A DNA stretch of 64,000 bases from Hydrogenimonas sp. (GTDB lineage: Bacteria > Campylobacterota > Campylobacteria > Campylobacterales > Hydrogenimonadaceae), in the NCBI GenBank assembly GCA_003945285.1, contig AP019005.1, positions 1,178,001 through 1,242,000 of the forward strand. Reading direction: 5' to 3'. The notes under the pieces were generated by a model. The model saw only the letters and a list, made by a program, of their open reading frames with translations. It was not told the origin of the DNA and did no database searches. The position numbers were made by a program, and so were the translations under genes. Positions 16,694-25,082 of this stretch are shown piece after piece (within the stretch, counting starts at the first letter, position 1; every line of letters starts with the position of its first letter).

Positions 16694-18319
16694 TTATAGC
16701 GCGGATACGATATTTTGCGCGGCCTCAAGCAGTTGTTCGAGGTGCTCTTCGGAGAGAAAACTCTCACCGTATATCTTATATATATCCTCGGTTCCGGACG
16801 GTCTTATCGCTATCCAGCCGTTGGCGGTCACTATCTTCAGGCCGCCTATGGGGGCTCTGTTTCCCGGTGCTTCGGTAAATATTTTCTCTATTTTGTCTCC
16901 ACCCAGCGTCGTTTCCGTTATCTCACTTTCGTCCAGATTTTTGAGTCTCTCCTTCAGCTGCGGTGTCGCGGGCGCGTCTATACGTCTGTAGTAGGCTTTG
17001 CCAAACTCCTCTTCGAATCCTGCATATATTTCGGCGGGATCTTTTCCGGTGACCGCTTTCATCTCAGCCGCCAGAAGGTTCATTATGATACCGTCTTTGT
17101 CTGTTGTCCATACACCCGCATCAAATCTCAGAAACGACGCACCGGCACTCTCCTCTCCTCCTATCCCCAGTTTTTCGTCAAACAGGCCGTCGGCGAACCA
17201 TTTGAAACCGACAGGCACTTCATACACTGCACGCCCGAGGCTTGCGGCGATCTTGTCTATCATGGAGCTGCTTACAACTGTTTTGCCTATTTTCAGGCTG
17301 TCGGGCCACTTACGGTGTGTAAATAGATACCAGGTTGCCGTGCATAGATAGTGGTTTGGGTTCATAAGGCCGCCTACCGGTGTCACTATGCCGTGCCTGT
17401 CGGAGTCGGTATCGTTCCCGAACGCCAGATCGTAACTATCTCTCAGTTTCACCAAAGAGGCCATAGCCCACTTCGAGGAGCAGTCCATCCTTATCTTCCC
17501 GTCATGATCGAGTGTCATGAACGAAAAGGTCGGGTCGACATAGGGGTTTATGATGTCGATATCGAGCCCGTAGATCTCATTTATCTTCCTGTATACACCT
17601 ATTGCTGAGCCTCCGAGCGGATCAGCCGCTAGCTTCAGTCCGGAGTGTTTTATCACTTCCAGGCTTACTATGTCCGAAAGCGCTTCCACATATGGGGTGA
17701 TGAAGTCATACTCAGATACGTACTCCGAGTGAACAGCCTCTTCATAATCTAGACTCTTCACCCCTTTCAGACCATTCTCCATAAGCTGGTTGGCACGCTT
17801 CTCGATTTCGGACGTTATATCGCTCTCGGCGGGACCGCCGTTGGGCGGATTGTACTTGAAACCGCCGTCTTCCGGGGGGTTGTGCGAAGGGGTTATGACG
17901 ATACCGTCGGCAAGGGCTATCTGTTTGGAGTTGTGCTCCAAAACGGCGAACGAGACAAGCGGCGTGGGTGTATACTCTCCATCTTTTGCCACTCTGACGA
18001 CAACACCGTTGGCTGCAAATACTTTTAAGGCACTCATCTGGGCAGGCCTGGAGAGGGCATGCGTATCTATACCCATGAAAAGAGGTCCCCTGATCCCATT
18101 CTCTCTTCTATAGTCGCATACTGCCTGTGAAATAGCAGTCACGTGCATCTCGTTGAAACTCTTTTTAAGAGAGCTACCGCGATGACCCGATGTGCCAAAA
18201 GAGACCCTCTGTGTACTCTTCGACGGGTCAGGTTCAAGCTCGTAGTATGCAGATACGAGAGCGGGAATATCCGCGAGTTCACTCCTTGGAACCTGTTTGC
18301 CTGCCAGTGGACTGTTCAT
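16694..18319 (-). CDS. pgm: Phosphoglucomutase (alpha-D-glucose type)
   Basis: Interconverts glucose-1-phosphate and glucose-6-phosphate, linking glycogen phosphorolysis and synthesis to glycolysis. 541 residues. Seen: RVSFGTSGHRGSSLKKSFNE near the N-terminus, the catalytic phosphoserine loop IVITPSHNPPEDGGFKYN, the metal loop GNDTDSDRHG, GGEESAGASFLRFD and the C-terminal phosphate loop RPSGTEDIYKIYG. All four loops are intact, in contrast to the mutase half of the fusion at 7110. It is separated from the upstream EI24 gene by only 10 bases, so both may be co-transcribed. Confidence 0.95.
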   Translation of the reverse strand: MNSPLAGKQVPRSELADIPALVSAYYELEPDPSKSTQRVSFGTSGHRGSSLKKSFNEMHVTAISQAVCDYRRENGIRGPLFMGIDTHALSRPAQMSALKVFAANGVVVRVAKDGEYTPTPLVSFAVLEHNSKQIALADGIVITPSHNPPEDGGFKYNPPNGGPAESDITSEIEKRANQLMENGLKGVKSLDYEEAVHSEYVSEYDFITPYVEALSDIVSLEVIKHSGLKLAADPLGGSAIGVYRKINEIYGLDIDIINPYVDPTFSFMTLDHDGKIRMDCSSKWAMASLVKLRDSYDLAFGNDTDSDRHGIVTPVGGLMNPNHYLCTATWYLFTHRKWPDSLKIGKTVVSSSMIDKIAASLGRAVYEVPVGFKWFADGLFDEKLGIGGEESAGASFLRFDAGVWTTDKDGIIMNLLAAEMKAVTGKDPAEIYAGFEEEFGKAYYRRIDAPATPQLKERLKNLDESEITETTLGGDKIEKIFTEAPGNRAPIGGLKIVTANGWIAIRPSGTEDIYKIYGESFLSEEHLEQLLEAAQNIVSAL

Positions 18320-18329
18320 TTTCTTTCCT

Positions 18330-19259
18330 TCAATTCAAGCTTTTACTCTTATGCTCCATTATCCAGTGAAAGAACATCAGCTGTGCAAAAAAGGGTGCAA
18401 AAATATTGATCGCAGGCAGGAAGTTGAGAAGAGATGCGAAAACAGCGATGCTCCAGATAGTATAGCTGTGCCGATGCAGCTGCTGATAGTCATCTTCGTT
18501 ACAGTAGAGAGAACAGGTACTCAGAAAGTACGACTCCCTGTATAGCCACGCCCAGAGAAAGAGCTGCACGAATACGTTGGCGACCGGAATGAACAATAAG
18601 GGAAAAAGCAGTACCGACAAGATCAGAAAGAGAGTCGTATCGCGAAGAATACCGAAATGGTGCTTTTTGCTGATTCCGCTTCCGGATGTGTCGATATGCG
18701 GATAATCCATCTCTTTTATAGCCTCCAGGAAAGGCCTTCTGAAGTATGAGATGATCAGGTAGAGCGATAGTATAAAAAGATTGTAAAAGAGGTAGAAAGC
18801 CATAAGCCAGGCTATACCGTCGGCCACAGTCTGAAACGGCAACATGGTAAGAAGCTTCTGTATTTCGGCATTTACCAGATGCCAGTTGAGAAGAAGAGCC
18901 AGCGCCCACACAGCGGAGAGGATCAAGAGTGTTGAAAATGTATAGAAGTAGTATGTGTTCTCTTTGAATTTTCTAAGTATGGGCGGTCCCACGAGGGCAG
19001 TAATTACTGCAAAACTGACCAGAACCGCTACAAACCATATAAAAAAGAGTATGAAAAGCGCACCGTTGGCCTTGACAATCGAAAAAGGGACCCAACTTAT
19101 AATTTTTGATGTAATCGAGACCGCAGGATCCCAGTAGAGCCATCCTATAACGATCCATATAGCCATGAGAGGGAGTCCTACCCCCAACGTTATTTTCAGA
19201 ACATCCCAGCGTAGAATATCTTTTATACTTCGTAAAAAATAGCTGTTTACTTTTTTCAT
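18330..19259 (-). CDS. EI24-domain (CysZ-like) integral membrane protein
   Basis: 309-residue membrane protein with about seven hydrophobic segments, matching the EI24/CysZ family (sulfate-uptake-associated in some bacteria, unknown in most). Seen: ITLGVGLPLMAIWIVIGWLY, a pair of segments near residues 65-130, YLIISYFRRPFLEAI typical of the family, and LLFPLLFIPVANVFVQLF. Starts at ATG 19259 after AAAGGATATTTGAT. Directly upstream of pgm; a functional link is not evident. Confidence 0.7.
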   Translation of the reverse strand: MKKVNSYFLRSIKDILRWDVLKITLGVGLPLMAIWIVIGWLYWDPAVSITSKIISWVPFSIVKANGALFILFFIWFVAVLVSFAVITALVGPPILRKFKENTYYFYTFSTLLILSAVWALALLLNWHLVNAEIQKLLTMLPFQTVADGIAWLMAFYLFYNLFILSLYLIISYFRRPFLEAIKEMDYPHIDTSGSGISKKHHFGILRDTTLFLILSVLLFPLLFIPVANVFVQLFLWAWLYRESYFLSTCSLYCNEDDYQQLHRHSYTIWSIAVFASLLNFLPAINIFAPFFAQLMFFHWIMEHKSKSLN

Positions 19260-19470
19260 ATCAAATATCCTTTATGCGATAGTCGATCGGCTATTCTATC
19301 AAAGTTCTCATTTACCTTTTCTGTCGTTCAGCGTATTGAGAGGCAAGCTGTTGTAACATCTCCTTTGAGATCCCAACATGCGGACCACCGATGAAGTCGA
19401 CATCTACCTATTGCAAGGCTGACATATTTTGCACAAGCTCAGTCATCCAAAAAACGCGAGGAGCGAGATA

Positions 19471-20409
19471 ATGTATATCTTTTCTGACGACCGGCTCTAC
19501 AGAAGAGAGGAGATCGACCTCCTTGAACACAAAAAGCAGATAATCTTCACCTCTATGGGGAACATTGAGATCATAAAGTGGCTGAAAAAGCACAACTTTC
19601 CCGAGAGTTTCATCGAAGATATCAACAACGAAGACCAGAGTGTAGCCTATGAGGAGAACGAATCTTTCAAGCTGGCCATTTTGAAATACTTTCAGAAAGA
19701 TGAAGAGAACGATCTTCTCTATAACGACAAAAATATAGCGATCATCATGCACGAGCAGAAGTTCATCTTTCTTAGCAGAGAGGAGAAGATAGTCAAGTCC
19801 ATAGTCAACAGACTCTACAGACGCTACAAGCCGACAGACTCCCTGGAGTACGTTCTATATCTGGTTATAGATATCATGGTCGACCATACGATGAGCGTGA
19901 TAGACCACATAGACAACAGGCTTGAAGAGATAGAGGATCGTATTTTCAACGAGAGACTCGATGAGCAGGAGGTACAGAAGAATCTCTACTTCGCCAGAAG
20001 AACACTCAACCGAATAGCGAAACTCTCCGTACAGCAAAACGATACCATCAATAAAATCTTCAACCATTTCCCCGTTGTCATGAGAAAGAAACTGAAGTAC
20101 GAGTTCATCGACCTGAAAGAGCACCTCTCCTTTCTCATCAACGAATCGAAAACATATCTTGACCGCACAGGCTACCTCCAGAACCTGCTCATGGGTTTCC
20201 TAAGCAACAGAATGAACCAGGCGATGCAGCGGCTGGCGGCTATCTCACTCATCTTCCTTCCTCTGACGTTCATCGTCGGCAACTACGGAATGAACTTCAG
20301 ATTCATGCCGGAGCTCGATTGGAAATATGGATATGCCGCGGTATGGGGAGTCAACCTGCTTATAGCCTACCTGATCTTCAAATGGCTTAAGAAAAAGAGA
20401 TGGATATAG
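19471..20409 (+). CDS. corA: CorA-family magnesium/divalent cation transporter
   Basis: Inner-membrane pentameric channel for Mg2+ (and possibly Co2+ or Ni2+). 312 residues with a long helical cytoplasmic domain, two C-terminal membrane segments and the signature NYGMNF between them (GNYGMNFRFMPEL), followed by WKYGYAAVWG. Start: ATG 19471 after GAGGAGCGAGATA; the frame opens earlier with a TTG (19429) that has no ribosome site. The upstream 210 bases hold no recognised feature. Confidence 0.9.
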   Translation: MYIFSDDRLYRREEIDLLEHKKQIIFTSMGNIEIIKWLKKHNFPESFIEDINNEDQSVAYEENESFKLAILKYFQKDEENDLLYNDKNIAIIMHEQKFIFLSREEKIVKSIVNRLYRRYKPTDSLEYVLYLVIDIMVDHTMSVIDHIDNRLEEIEDRIFNERLDEQEVQKNLYFARRTLNRIAKLSVQQNDTINKIFNHFPVVMRKKLKYEFIDLKEHLSFLINESKTYLDRTGYLQNLLMGFLSNRMNQAMQRLAAISLIFLPLTFIVGNYGMNFRFMPELDWKYGYAAVWGVNLLIAYLIFKWLKKKRWI

Positions 20410-20421
20410 CAGGCTATTTAC

Positions 20422-20440
20422 CCCAAATCTCAGATTTGGG
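20422..20440 (+). terminator. Terminator after corA
   Basis: Inverted repeat CCCAAATCT (20422-20430) / AGATTTGGG (20432-20440) followed by TTTATT, eleven bases after the corA stop. AT-rich stem, so moderate strength. Confidence 0.5.
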
Positions 20441-20466
20441 TTTATTACCGTTAACAATAACTCAAT

Positions 20467-20493
20467 TTACTTTATGTTGTAATACGTTATAAT
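20467..20493 (+). promoter_or_regulatory. Putative sigma-70 promoter of the OmpA-like gene
   Basis: TATAAT at 20488-20493 with a weak TTTACT 15 bases upstream. GAAGGAG at 20511-20517 follows, seven bases before the ATG at 20524. Confidence 0.5.
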
Positions 20494-20523
20494 CTCGCCC
20501 AAATATTACAGAAGGAGAACTGA

Positions 20524-21801
20524 ATGAAAAAGATTGGAGCACTGCTGCTCAGCGTTGCGGCAGCCGGAACATTGACGGCATCGGAATATAGATACTCTAT
20601 TACGCCGATGTTCGGCGGGGTGGAACCTCTGAACAAAGAGTTACTGGACAACGGCACCAGCCTCGGAGCGAGGCTGGGCTACAATATTGACGAGAGCCAG
20701 ACAATAGAGCTAGGTTATGACTTCATGGACAGTATAGATTACAAAAATCTAGTTCCCGGAAGAGATACCGACTCTCACCAGATCACAGCAAACTACCTCT
20801 ACCACTTTCTCGAGCCGGAGAGCCGGATTCGTCCATATCTTCTGGCTGGTCTTGGTGTAGAGGATTTCACGAACAATCTCGGTGGGCTCAGAGACGGTCT
20901 CATCGGTAACCTGGGCCTCGGACTCAAAATGAAAGTCTACAAGGACCTCGCCCTCAGACTTGAAGCGAGAGACTTCATCAGGTATGATGACGGCGGACAT
21001 ACCCTGGCCTACACGGCCGGCCTTATGCTCCCTTTCGGAGAGATTGAAAAAGAGGCACCCGCACCCGCCACGGTAAAAGCGGAAGTGCCGGTGAAAGCAC
21101 CAGACAGCGACAATGACGGTGTTGCCGACGCGGAGGATAGATGCCCGAACACGCCGAGAGGCGTTGATGTGGATCTCGACGGATGTCCCCTCGATACAGA
21201 CGGGGACGGCGTTCCGGACTACAAAGATGAGTGCAAGGGTACACCGGACGGAGTAAAAGTCGACGCCAAGGGATGCCCTATCGACAGCGATCACGACGGT
21301 GTAGCCGACTTCATGGACAAGTGCCCGAACAGCAAGACAACCATAGTCGATGAAAACGGCTGCGCTCTCGACAGCGATCAAGACGGCGTAGCGGACTACC
21401 TCGACAAGTGCCCGGCGACACCGAAAGATTTCAAAGTAGATGCACAGGGGTGTGCAGTAGGATTCACCATGCATGTCAATTTCGCCACAAACTCCGCCAA
21501 GATCGAATCCAAAGACACCCCTTACATAGACAAGCTCGTCAAATTCATGAAAGAGCATCCGCAAACTAAGGTACGTCTTGAGGGTTACACAGACAGCGAC
21601 GGAAGTGCCGCTTACAACCTCAAACTCTCGGCCAAACGTGCCGAAGCCGTTAAAAAAGAGCTCATCTCCAGAGGAATCGAAGCCTCGAGAATAACAACAA
21701 AAGCGTATGGGGAGGAGAATCCGGTAGCATCTAACGACACACCGGAAGGAAAAGCGCAAAACCGCCGGGTAGAAGCCGTTCTGATTCCAACCCGGAACTA
21801 A
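20524..21801 (+). CDS. OmpA-family outer membrane protein with TSP3-type calcium repeats
   Basis: 425 residues in four parts. A signal peptide (MKKIGALLLSVAAAGTLTAS) comes first. An eight-strand-type beta-barrel runs to about residue 175. About 195-315 holds four thrombospondin type 3 repeats (DSDNDGVADAEDRCPNTP, DTDGDGVPDYKDECKGTP, DSDHDGVADFMDKCP, DSDQDGVADYLDKCP), expected to bind calcium. The C-terminal OmpA peptidoglycan-binding domain has VNFATNSAKIE, LEGYTDSDGSAAYN, LSAKRAEAVKKEL and NRRVEAVL. Likely a major structural porin linking outer membrane and peptidoglycan. Stands alone, with its own promoter and terminator. Confidence 0.92.
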   Translation: MKKIGALLLSVAAAGTLTASEYRYSITPMFGGVEPLNKELLDNGTSLGARLGYNIDESQTIELGYDFMDSIDYKNLVPGRDTDSHQITANYLYHFLEPESRIRPYLLAGLGVEDFTNNLGGLRDGLIGNLGLGLKMKVYKDLALRLEARDFIRYDDGGHTLAYTAGLMLPFGEIEKEAPAPATVKAEVPVKAPDSDNDGVADAEDRCPNTPRGVDVDLDGCPLDTDGDGVPDYKDECKGTPDGVKVDAKGCPIDSDHDGVADFMDKCPNSKTTIVDENGCALDSDQDGVADYLDKCPATPKDFKVDAQGCAVGFTMHVNFATNSAKIESKDTPYIDKLVKFMKEHPQTKVRLEGYTDSDGSAAYNLKLSAKRAEAVKKELISRGIEASRITTKAYGEENPVASNDTPEGKAQNRRVEAVLIPTRN

Positions 21802-21811
21802 TTATATCTTT

Positions 21812-21831
21812 CCGTGCCTCTCCGGCACGGA
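21812..21831 (+). terminator. Terminator after the OmpA-like gene
   Basis: CCGTGCC, short loop TCTCC, GGCACGG just after the stop codon, flanked by T-rich and A-rich sequence. A good intrinsic hairpin, although the T-tract on the plus strand is poor. Confidence 0.5.
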
Positions 21832-21930
21832 AACAACAATTTCAACCTCCAAACTACTTCAACAGTTACCGTATAACCAAGGTTCAATTTTATTTCCATC
21901 ATACCGATATAGAATAAACCCAAGTCTCGA

Positions 21931-22070
21931 AATAGGATAGTTTTAAATCGTTACGATGCTTGTCATCAGGCGGTTTCGGGAAAATTTGGGTCGCACCCGT
22001 CATGTGCGTAGACGTTTTCCCCAAAGTACACGGCTGCAATGATCGTGTCTGGTTCATCTATCTCTATTTC
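21931..22070 (+). promoter_or_regulatory. Leader of the soluble MCP gene, partly shared with the mgtE leader
   Basis: Two blocks recur ahead of mgtE. Block 1 (21931-21958) contains the palindrome ATCGTTACGAT. Block 2 (22023-22070) is 48 bases and contains GGCTGCAATGATCGTGTC and TCTATCTCTATTTC. Here the blocks are 64 bases apart; ahead of mgtE only 3. The extra 64 bases could fold as a three-way junction: outer stem GGGAAAA (21978-21984) / TTTTCCC (22015-22021), inner stems GGGT/ACCC and GTC/GAC. Confidence 0.5.
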
Positions 22071-22104
22071 GAGATTTGGGTTAAAGTATTCATAAAGGAG
22101 TTCC

Positions 22105-23202
22105 ATGTTTTCCGGTGCGAAGGTAAAAGGAATGGAGGAGGAGATCTCCCGGCTCAAAGAGGAGAATCTGTCTTTAAAACGGCAAATTGAGAAGATGGAG
22201 CAGGATCTTGCACTCTCCAGAAGCAACGAACAGAGCCAGTCGTCCAAAGATGATTCGGAGTTGAGGGCCGAACTGCTGAAGCTGCTTTTGGAGAGTTACG
22301 ACGACGGTACCGATTTCCTACAGGAGTCGATAGAGAAGAACCTGCTGATGCTTGAAGAGAGCGGCCGCCTGAATGAGACGAATACGGAAGAGGCGGCGGA
22401 GATCGGAAGACGGAGTGCGGATGTTATAGCGGCGATGGAGAATATAGTCGAAAAGTCTACCTCTTTAAAGGACGATTCGGAGGCTTTGAACAACCATGTC
22501 GCATCAATTTCGGAAATCATAAACCTGATAAAAGATATAAGCGACCAGACCAACCTGCTGGCGCTCAACGCGGCTATAGAGGCGGCAAGAGCCGGAGAAC
22601 ACGGCCGCGGTTTCGCCGTTGTGGCCGATGAAGTGAGAAAACTGGCCGAGCGTACACAGAAAGCTACACAGGAGGTCGAGATAAACATCTCCACACTCAA
22701 ACAGAGCTCATCCGCGATCGTCGAAGCCGGAGAGTCTTTTCAGAACGATGCCCAAAGAGGGATGGAGCAGCTCCAGGACTTCCAGGAAAGGACATCGAAG
22801 GTTATAGAGAACTCCCATAAGCTCGAGAAGCATATGTCGGCCGTCATCAACGGAATGAAGGTGAGCAACGGAAAGATAGACCACATACACTTGAAATTGC
22901 AGGGGTACAACGCCCTCCTCGAAGGCAGAAACACCACCATAACCGATGAAAACAGCTGCCGATTCGGAAAGTGGTTCTCTTCCGAGCTGGTAAAACTGCT
23001 CTCCAACAGTCGTGAAACACTCTCATCGATACAGAAGCATCATCACAATGTTCATCAAAGGCTACAGCTCGCACTGAAACAGTTCTTCGATAAACACGAT
23101 TTCAGAGCTGCCGTAGAGGAGATGAAGTCGGTCGAAGAGTCGAGCAAGCTGGGCTTTGAAACTCTGCAGGAAGCGATAGATAGGCTCAGTGCCGCCCAGT
23201 AA
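22105..23202 (+). CDS. Cytoplasmic methyl-accepting chemotaxis protein with C-terminal CZB zinc domain
   Basis: 365 residues without membrane segments. An N-terminal coiled coil (about 10-50) precedes the MCP signalling hairpin, recognised by [20 protein letters not shown] and [20 protein letters not shown]. The C-terminal CZB domain shows a His-Cys-His-His set: [16 protein letters not shown], and HHHNVHQ. CZB domains sense zinc or hypochlorite in other bacteria. Expected to signal to CheA from the cytoplasm. ATG 22105 follows AAGGAGTTCC. A paralogue of the same design lies at 56098. Confidence 0.92.
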   Translation: MFSGAKVKGMEEEISRLKEENLSLKRQIEKMEQDLALSRSNEQSQSSKDDSELRAELLKLLLESYDDGTDFLQESIEKNLLMLEESGRLNETNTEEAAEIGRRSADVIAAMENIVEKSTSLKDDSEALNNHVASISEIINLIKDISDQTNLLALNAAIEAARAGEHGRGFAVVADEVRKLAERTQKATQEVEINISTLKQSSSAIVEAGESFQNDAQRGMEQLQDFQERTSKVIENSHKLEKHMSAVINGMKVSNGKIDHIHLKLQGYNALLEGRNTTITDENSCRFGKWFSSELVKLLSNSRETLSSIQKHHHNVHQRLQLALKQFFDKHDFRAAVEEMKSVEESSKLGFETLQEAIDRLSAAQ

Positions 23203-23206
23203 CCGG

Positions 23207-23360
23207 TTGACGCTACGCAAAAACATATCGCCACCTGGAAATCCGAGATTTACCAAAGAAACCGCACTTCGCTTGTTTTGTAATATCAGTGCATTCGGTG
23301 GACGGTCACTATCCGCCGAAACGTTGGCTTTGTCCAAGCTTTGCGTAACATTCGGTCAGC
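23207..23360. repeat. Possible diverged inverted-repeat (MITE-like) element after the MCP gene
   Basis: Left end TTGACGCTACGCAAA and right end (complement) CTGACCGAATGTTACGCAAA both resemble the CTGACCTTACGCAAA ends of the 165-bp elements, the right one with five extra bases. Length is about 150 bp. The inside includes a 33-base stretch (23247-23279) related to the insertion site of element copy 1. No clear target duplication is seen, so identity is uncertain. Confidence 0.35.
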
Positions 23361-23375
23361 ATAGAAGCCGAACCG

Positions 23376-23603
23376 CTACTTGCGGCTGCAGGACTCCTCT
23401 TTCGCCTTAATCACCTCCAGGCGGCGGAGAATATGCTCCAACTCTGCAATATTCTCTTCACACTCCTTTTTGAGTGCATCTCTCTTGTTTTTTATGAGAT
23501 CGATCTGCTTTTGAAGATCGTCCAGGTCAATCCGGCACTCTCTTGCAGCCTCCTCCTCTTTGTCCAGCACCCATTCTGTGGCTCTTTTTAAAAACTCCAT
23601 CAT
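23376..23603 (-). CDS. Small coiled-coil protein of unknown function
   Basis: 75 residues, highly charged, predicted as one long helix from about residue 17 to 70 (EEEAARECRIDLDDLQKQID onward) with heptad-like spacing. Three cysteines are present. No family recognised. A good ribosome site (AAAGGAGACAACT) precedes two adjacent ATG codons, and a hairpin (AAGCTTG/CAAGCTT, 23631-23653) plus a GAGAC/GTCTC hairpin lie upstream, resembling a diverged copy of the leader element. Cytoplasmic. Confidence 0.65.
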   Translation of the reverse strand: MMEFLKRATEWVLDKEEEAARECRIDLDDLQKQIDLIKNKRDALKKECEENIAELEHILRRLEVIKAKEESCSRK

Positions 23604-23630
23604 AGTTGTCTCCTTTTTACTACATTAACA

Positions 23631-23697
23631 AAGCTTGAGTGAAACCCAAGCTTCGGCGGAGACTCTCCGTCTCATGCAAATACCCTTGCAAAAGCTT
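23631..23697 (-). promoter_or_regulatory. Degenerate copy of the structured leader element
   Basis: AAGCTTG (23631-23637) pairs with CAAGCTT (23647-23653); then GGCG-GAGAC-TCTCC-GTCTC (hairpin 2, 23659-23673), TGCA, and AAGCTTC. Compared with the GGGGAC/GTCCCC form, hairpin 2 has an A where others have G and a T where others have C at the paired position. The foot of hairpin 1 is 27 nt from the ATG of the coiled-coil gene. Confidence 0.45.
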
Positions 23698-23715
23698 CAC
23701 TCCTCGCTGAATAGA

Positions 23716-24648
23716 TTATTTCCCGTAATCTCTGCCACATGCAATCTTCAGACAGTTTGGAAGCGGTTTGGAGTCGATAAAAGCTCTCATGTTTTTCAAT
23801 GAAATTTCCATAATCCTCTCCAATGCTTCCTTCGTATAGTATGCCATATGCGGTGTATAGATAATGTTGTGGCGTACTACATATCTTATATCACTTATAA
23901 CATCCAGGCATAGTCTGTTTTCGACACTTCCGTAGAGCTCATCCTCTATGATCTGTGCCCTTGCGACATTCACTATCACGGCATCTTTTTTCAGGTTTCC
24001 GATATTCTGTCTGTTTATAAGCCCCTTTGTGGATGGAGTGAGAGGAAGTGCTATCATCAAGACGTCGCTTATCTTCATAACTTCGGTGAGATCTGTTTGA
24101 AAATCTATACCGAGCTCGTCGACTATGCTACGCCTCGAACGCGACCATACGGCAAGCTCCATGCCGAACCCTTTTCCGATGCGCGCCATCTGCGATCCTA
24201 TCGTTCCCAGCCCCAGTATTCCAAGCCGTTTGCCGTAAAGCTCCACACCCTTGAGGTCTCTGTACTCAAAAATACCCTCTTTCGCTCTCCCGATAGCGGT
24301 ATGCGTGTGCCTGGTGCAGTTCAGAAGCAGAGAGAAAGCGAACTCCGCAACTGCCGGCCCGCCGTAACCGGTAACGTTGGAGGCGACGACTCCGCGTCTG
24401 TAGAGTGCTTCGCAAACCAGATGTTCGTACCCGGTCGACCTGGTCTGGATGTAACGCAGCTTCGGCAGTTTCGACAATATATCGTCGTTGATGCGTGAAT
24501 GTATAAAAACGCTTACAGCCTCGTAATCGGCCTCGGTATCCAGTACTTCGTTTATCGTTTCATCGAAGAAATACAGCTCCTCACCAGCAAGATGCTTCGA
24601 GAAAAACTCCTTCTCCTCCGGCTTGATTTCAAAAAAAGCGATTTTCAT
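23716..24648 (-). CDS. D-isomer-specific 2-hydroxyacid dehydrogenase family protein, catalytic Glu not found
   Basis: NAD-dependent oxidoreductase fold of 310 residues. The nucleotide loop LGILGLGTIGSQMARIGKGF is clear, as is the region RSTGYEHLV. The substrate arginine is in VNVARAQIIED and the catalytic histidine in YTPHMAY. The segment between, which normally carries DVF..EP with the catalytic glutamate, is shortened to LCLDVISDIRYVVRHNII and shows no equivalent Glu. It may have altered activity or none. Start ATG 24648 after AAGGATAGTTG. Stands alone. Confidence 0.82.
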   Translation of the reverse strand: MKIAFFEIKPEEKEFFSKHLAGEELYFFDETINEVLDTEADYEAVSVFIHSRINDDILSKLPKLRYIQTRSTGYEHLVCEALYRRGVVASNVTGYGGPAVAEFAFSLLLNCTRHTHTAIGRAKEGIFEYRDLKGVELYGKRLGILGLGTIGSQMARIGKGFGMELAVWSRSRRSIVDELGIDFQTDLTEVMKISDVLMIALPLTPSTKGLINRQNIGNLKKDAVIVNVARAQIIEDELYGSVENRLCLDVISDIRYVVRHNIIYTPHMAYYTKEALERIMEISLKNMRAFIDSKPLPNCLKIACGRDYGK

Positions 24649-24896
24649 CAACTATCCTTCCCGCAGAAGATATGTTCCGCATCATGATTTTACCACCCAA
24701 ACGGTTAACGTAGGCAACATTTGCGTCCGAAACCGAAAGCGATGGGAATTGAAGCAGCCCGGAGAAAGCCTGTACTTAGATGCGATTTGCCATTCAGTTC
24801 GCGTAAGCAGGGCTGAAAGAGGAAATTCACTCACTCTTCAACATGTGAATAGCTTTTATTACCTAGTCACCTTTCACTTTTTACCCTCAAACTGAA

Positions 24897-24975
24897 AATA
24901 GATTAGTTTTAAATCGTTACGATGATTAAAGTACATGGCTGCAATAATCGTGTCGGATTCTTCTATCTCTATTTC
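24897..24975 (+). promoter_or_regulatory. Leader of mgtE, shared with the soluble MCP gene
   Basis: Block 1 (24897-24924), with palindrome ATCGTTACGAT at 24913-24923, and block 2 (24928-24975) match the MCP leader at 21931-22070 at most positions. The shared part lies 108 to 186 bases before the mgtE start. The stretch 24649-24896 holds nothing recognisable. Confidence 0.5.
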
Positions 24976-25082
24976 ATATCTCCGACACTCTCCACACCGT
25001 ACAACAAAGTACAAAAGTTCAGGGTTTTCAGAGGTCCTCTTAAGTACAATCCCATTCAACTGCACCTCATAGGAGAGAAGCC

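Noticed and set aside
24897-25082. Magnesium (M-box type) riboswitch before mgtE
   Set aside because: No conserved M-box core could be recognised, and the shared leader also precedes a chemotaxis gene.
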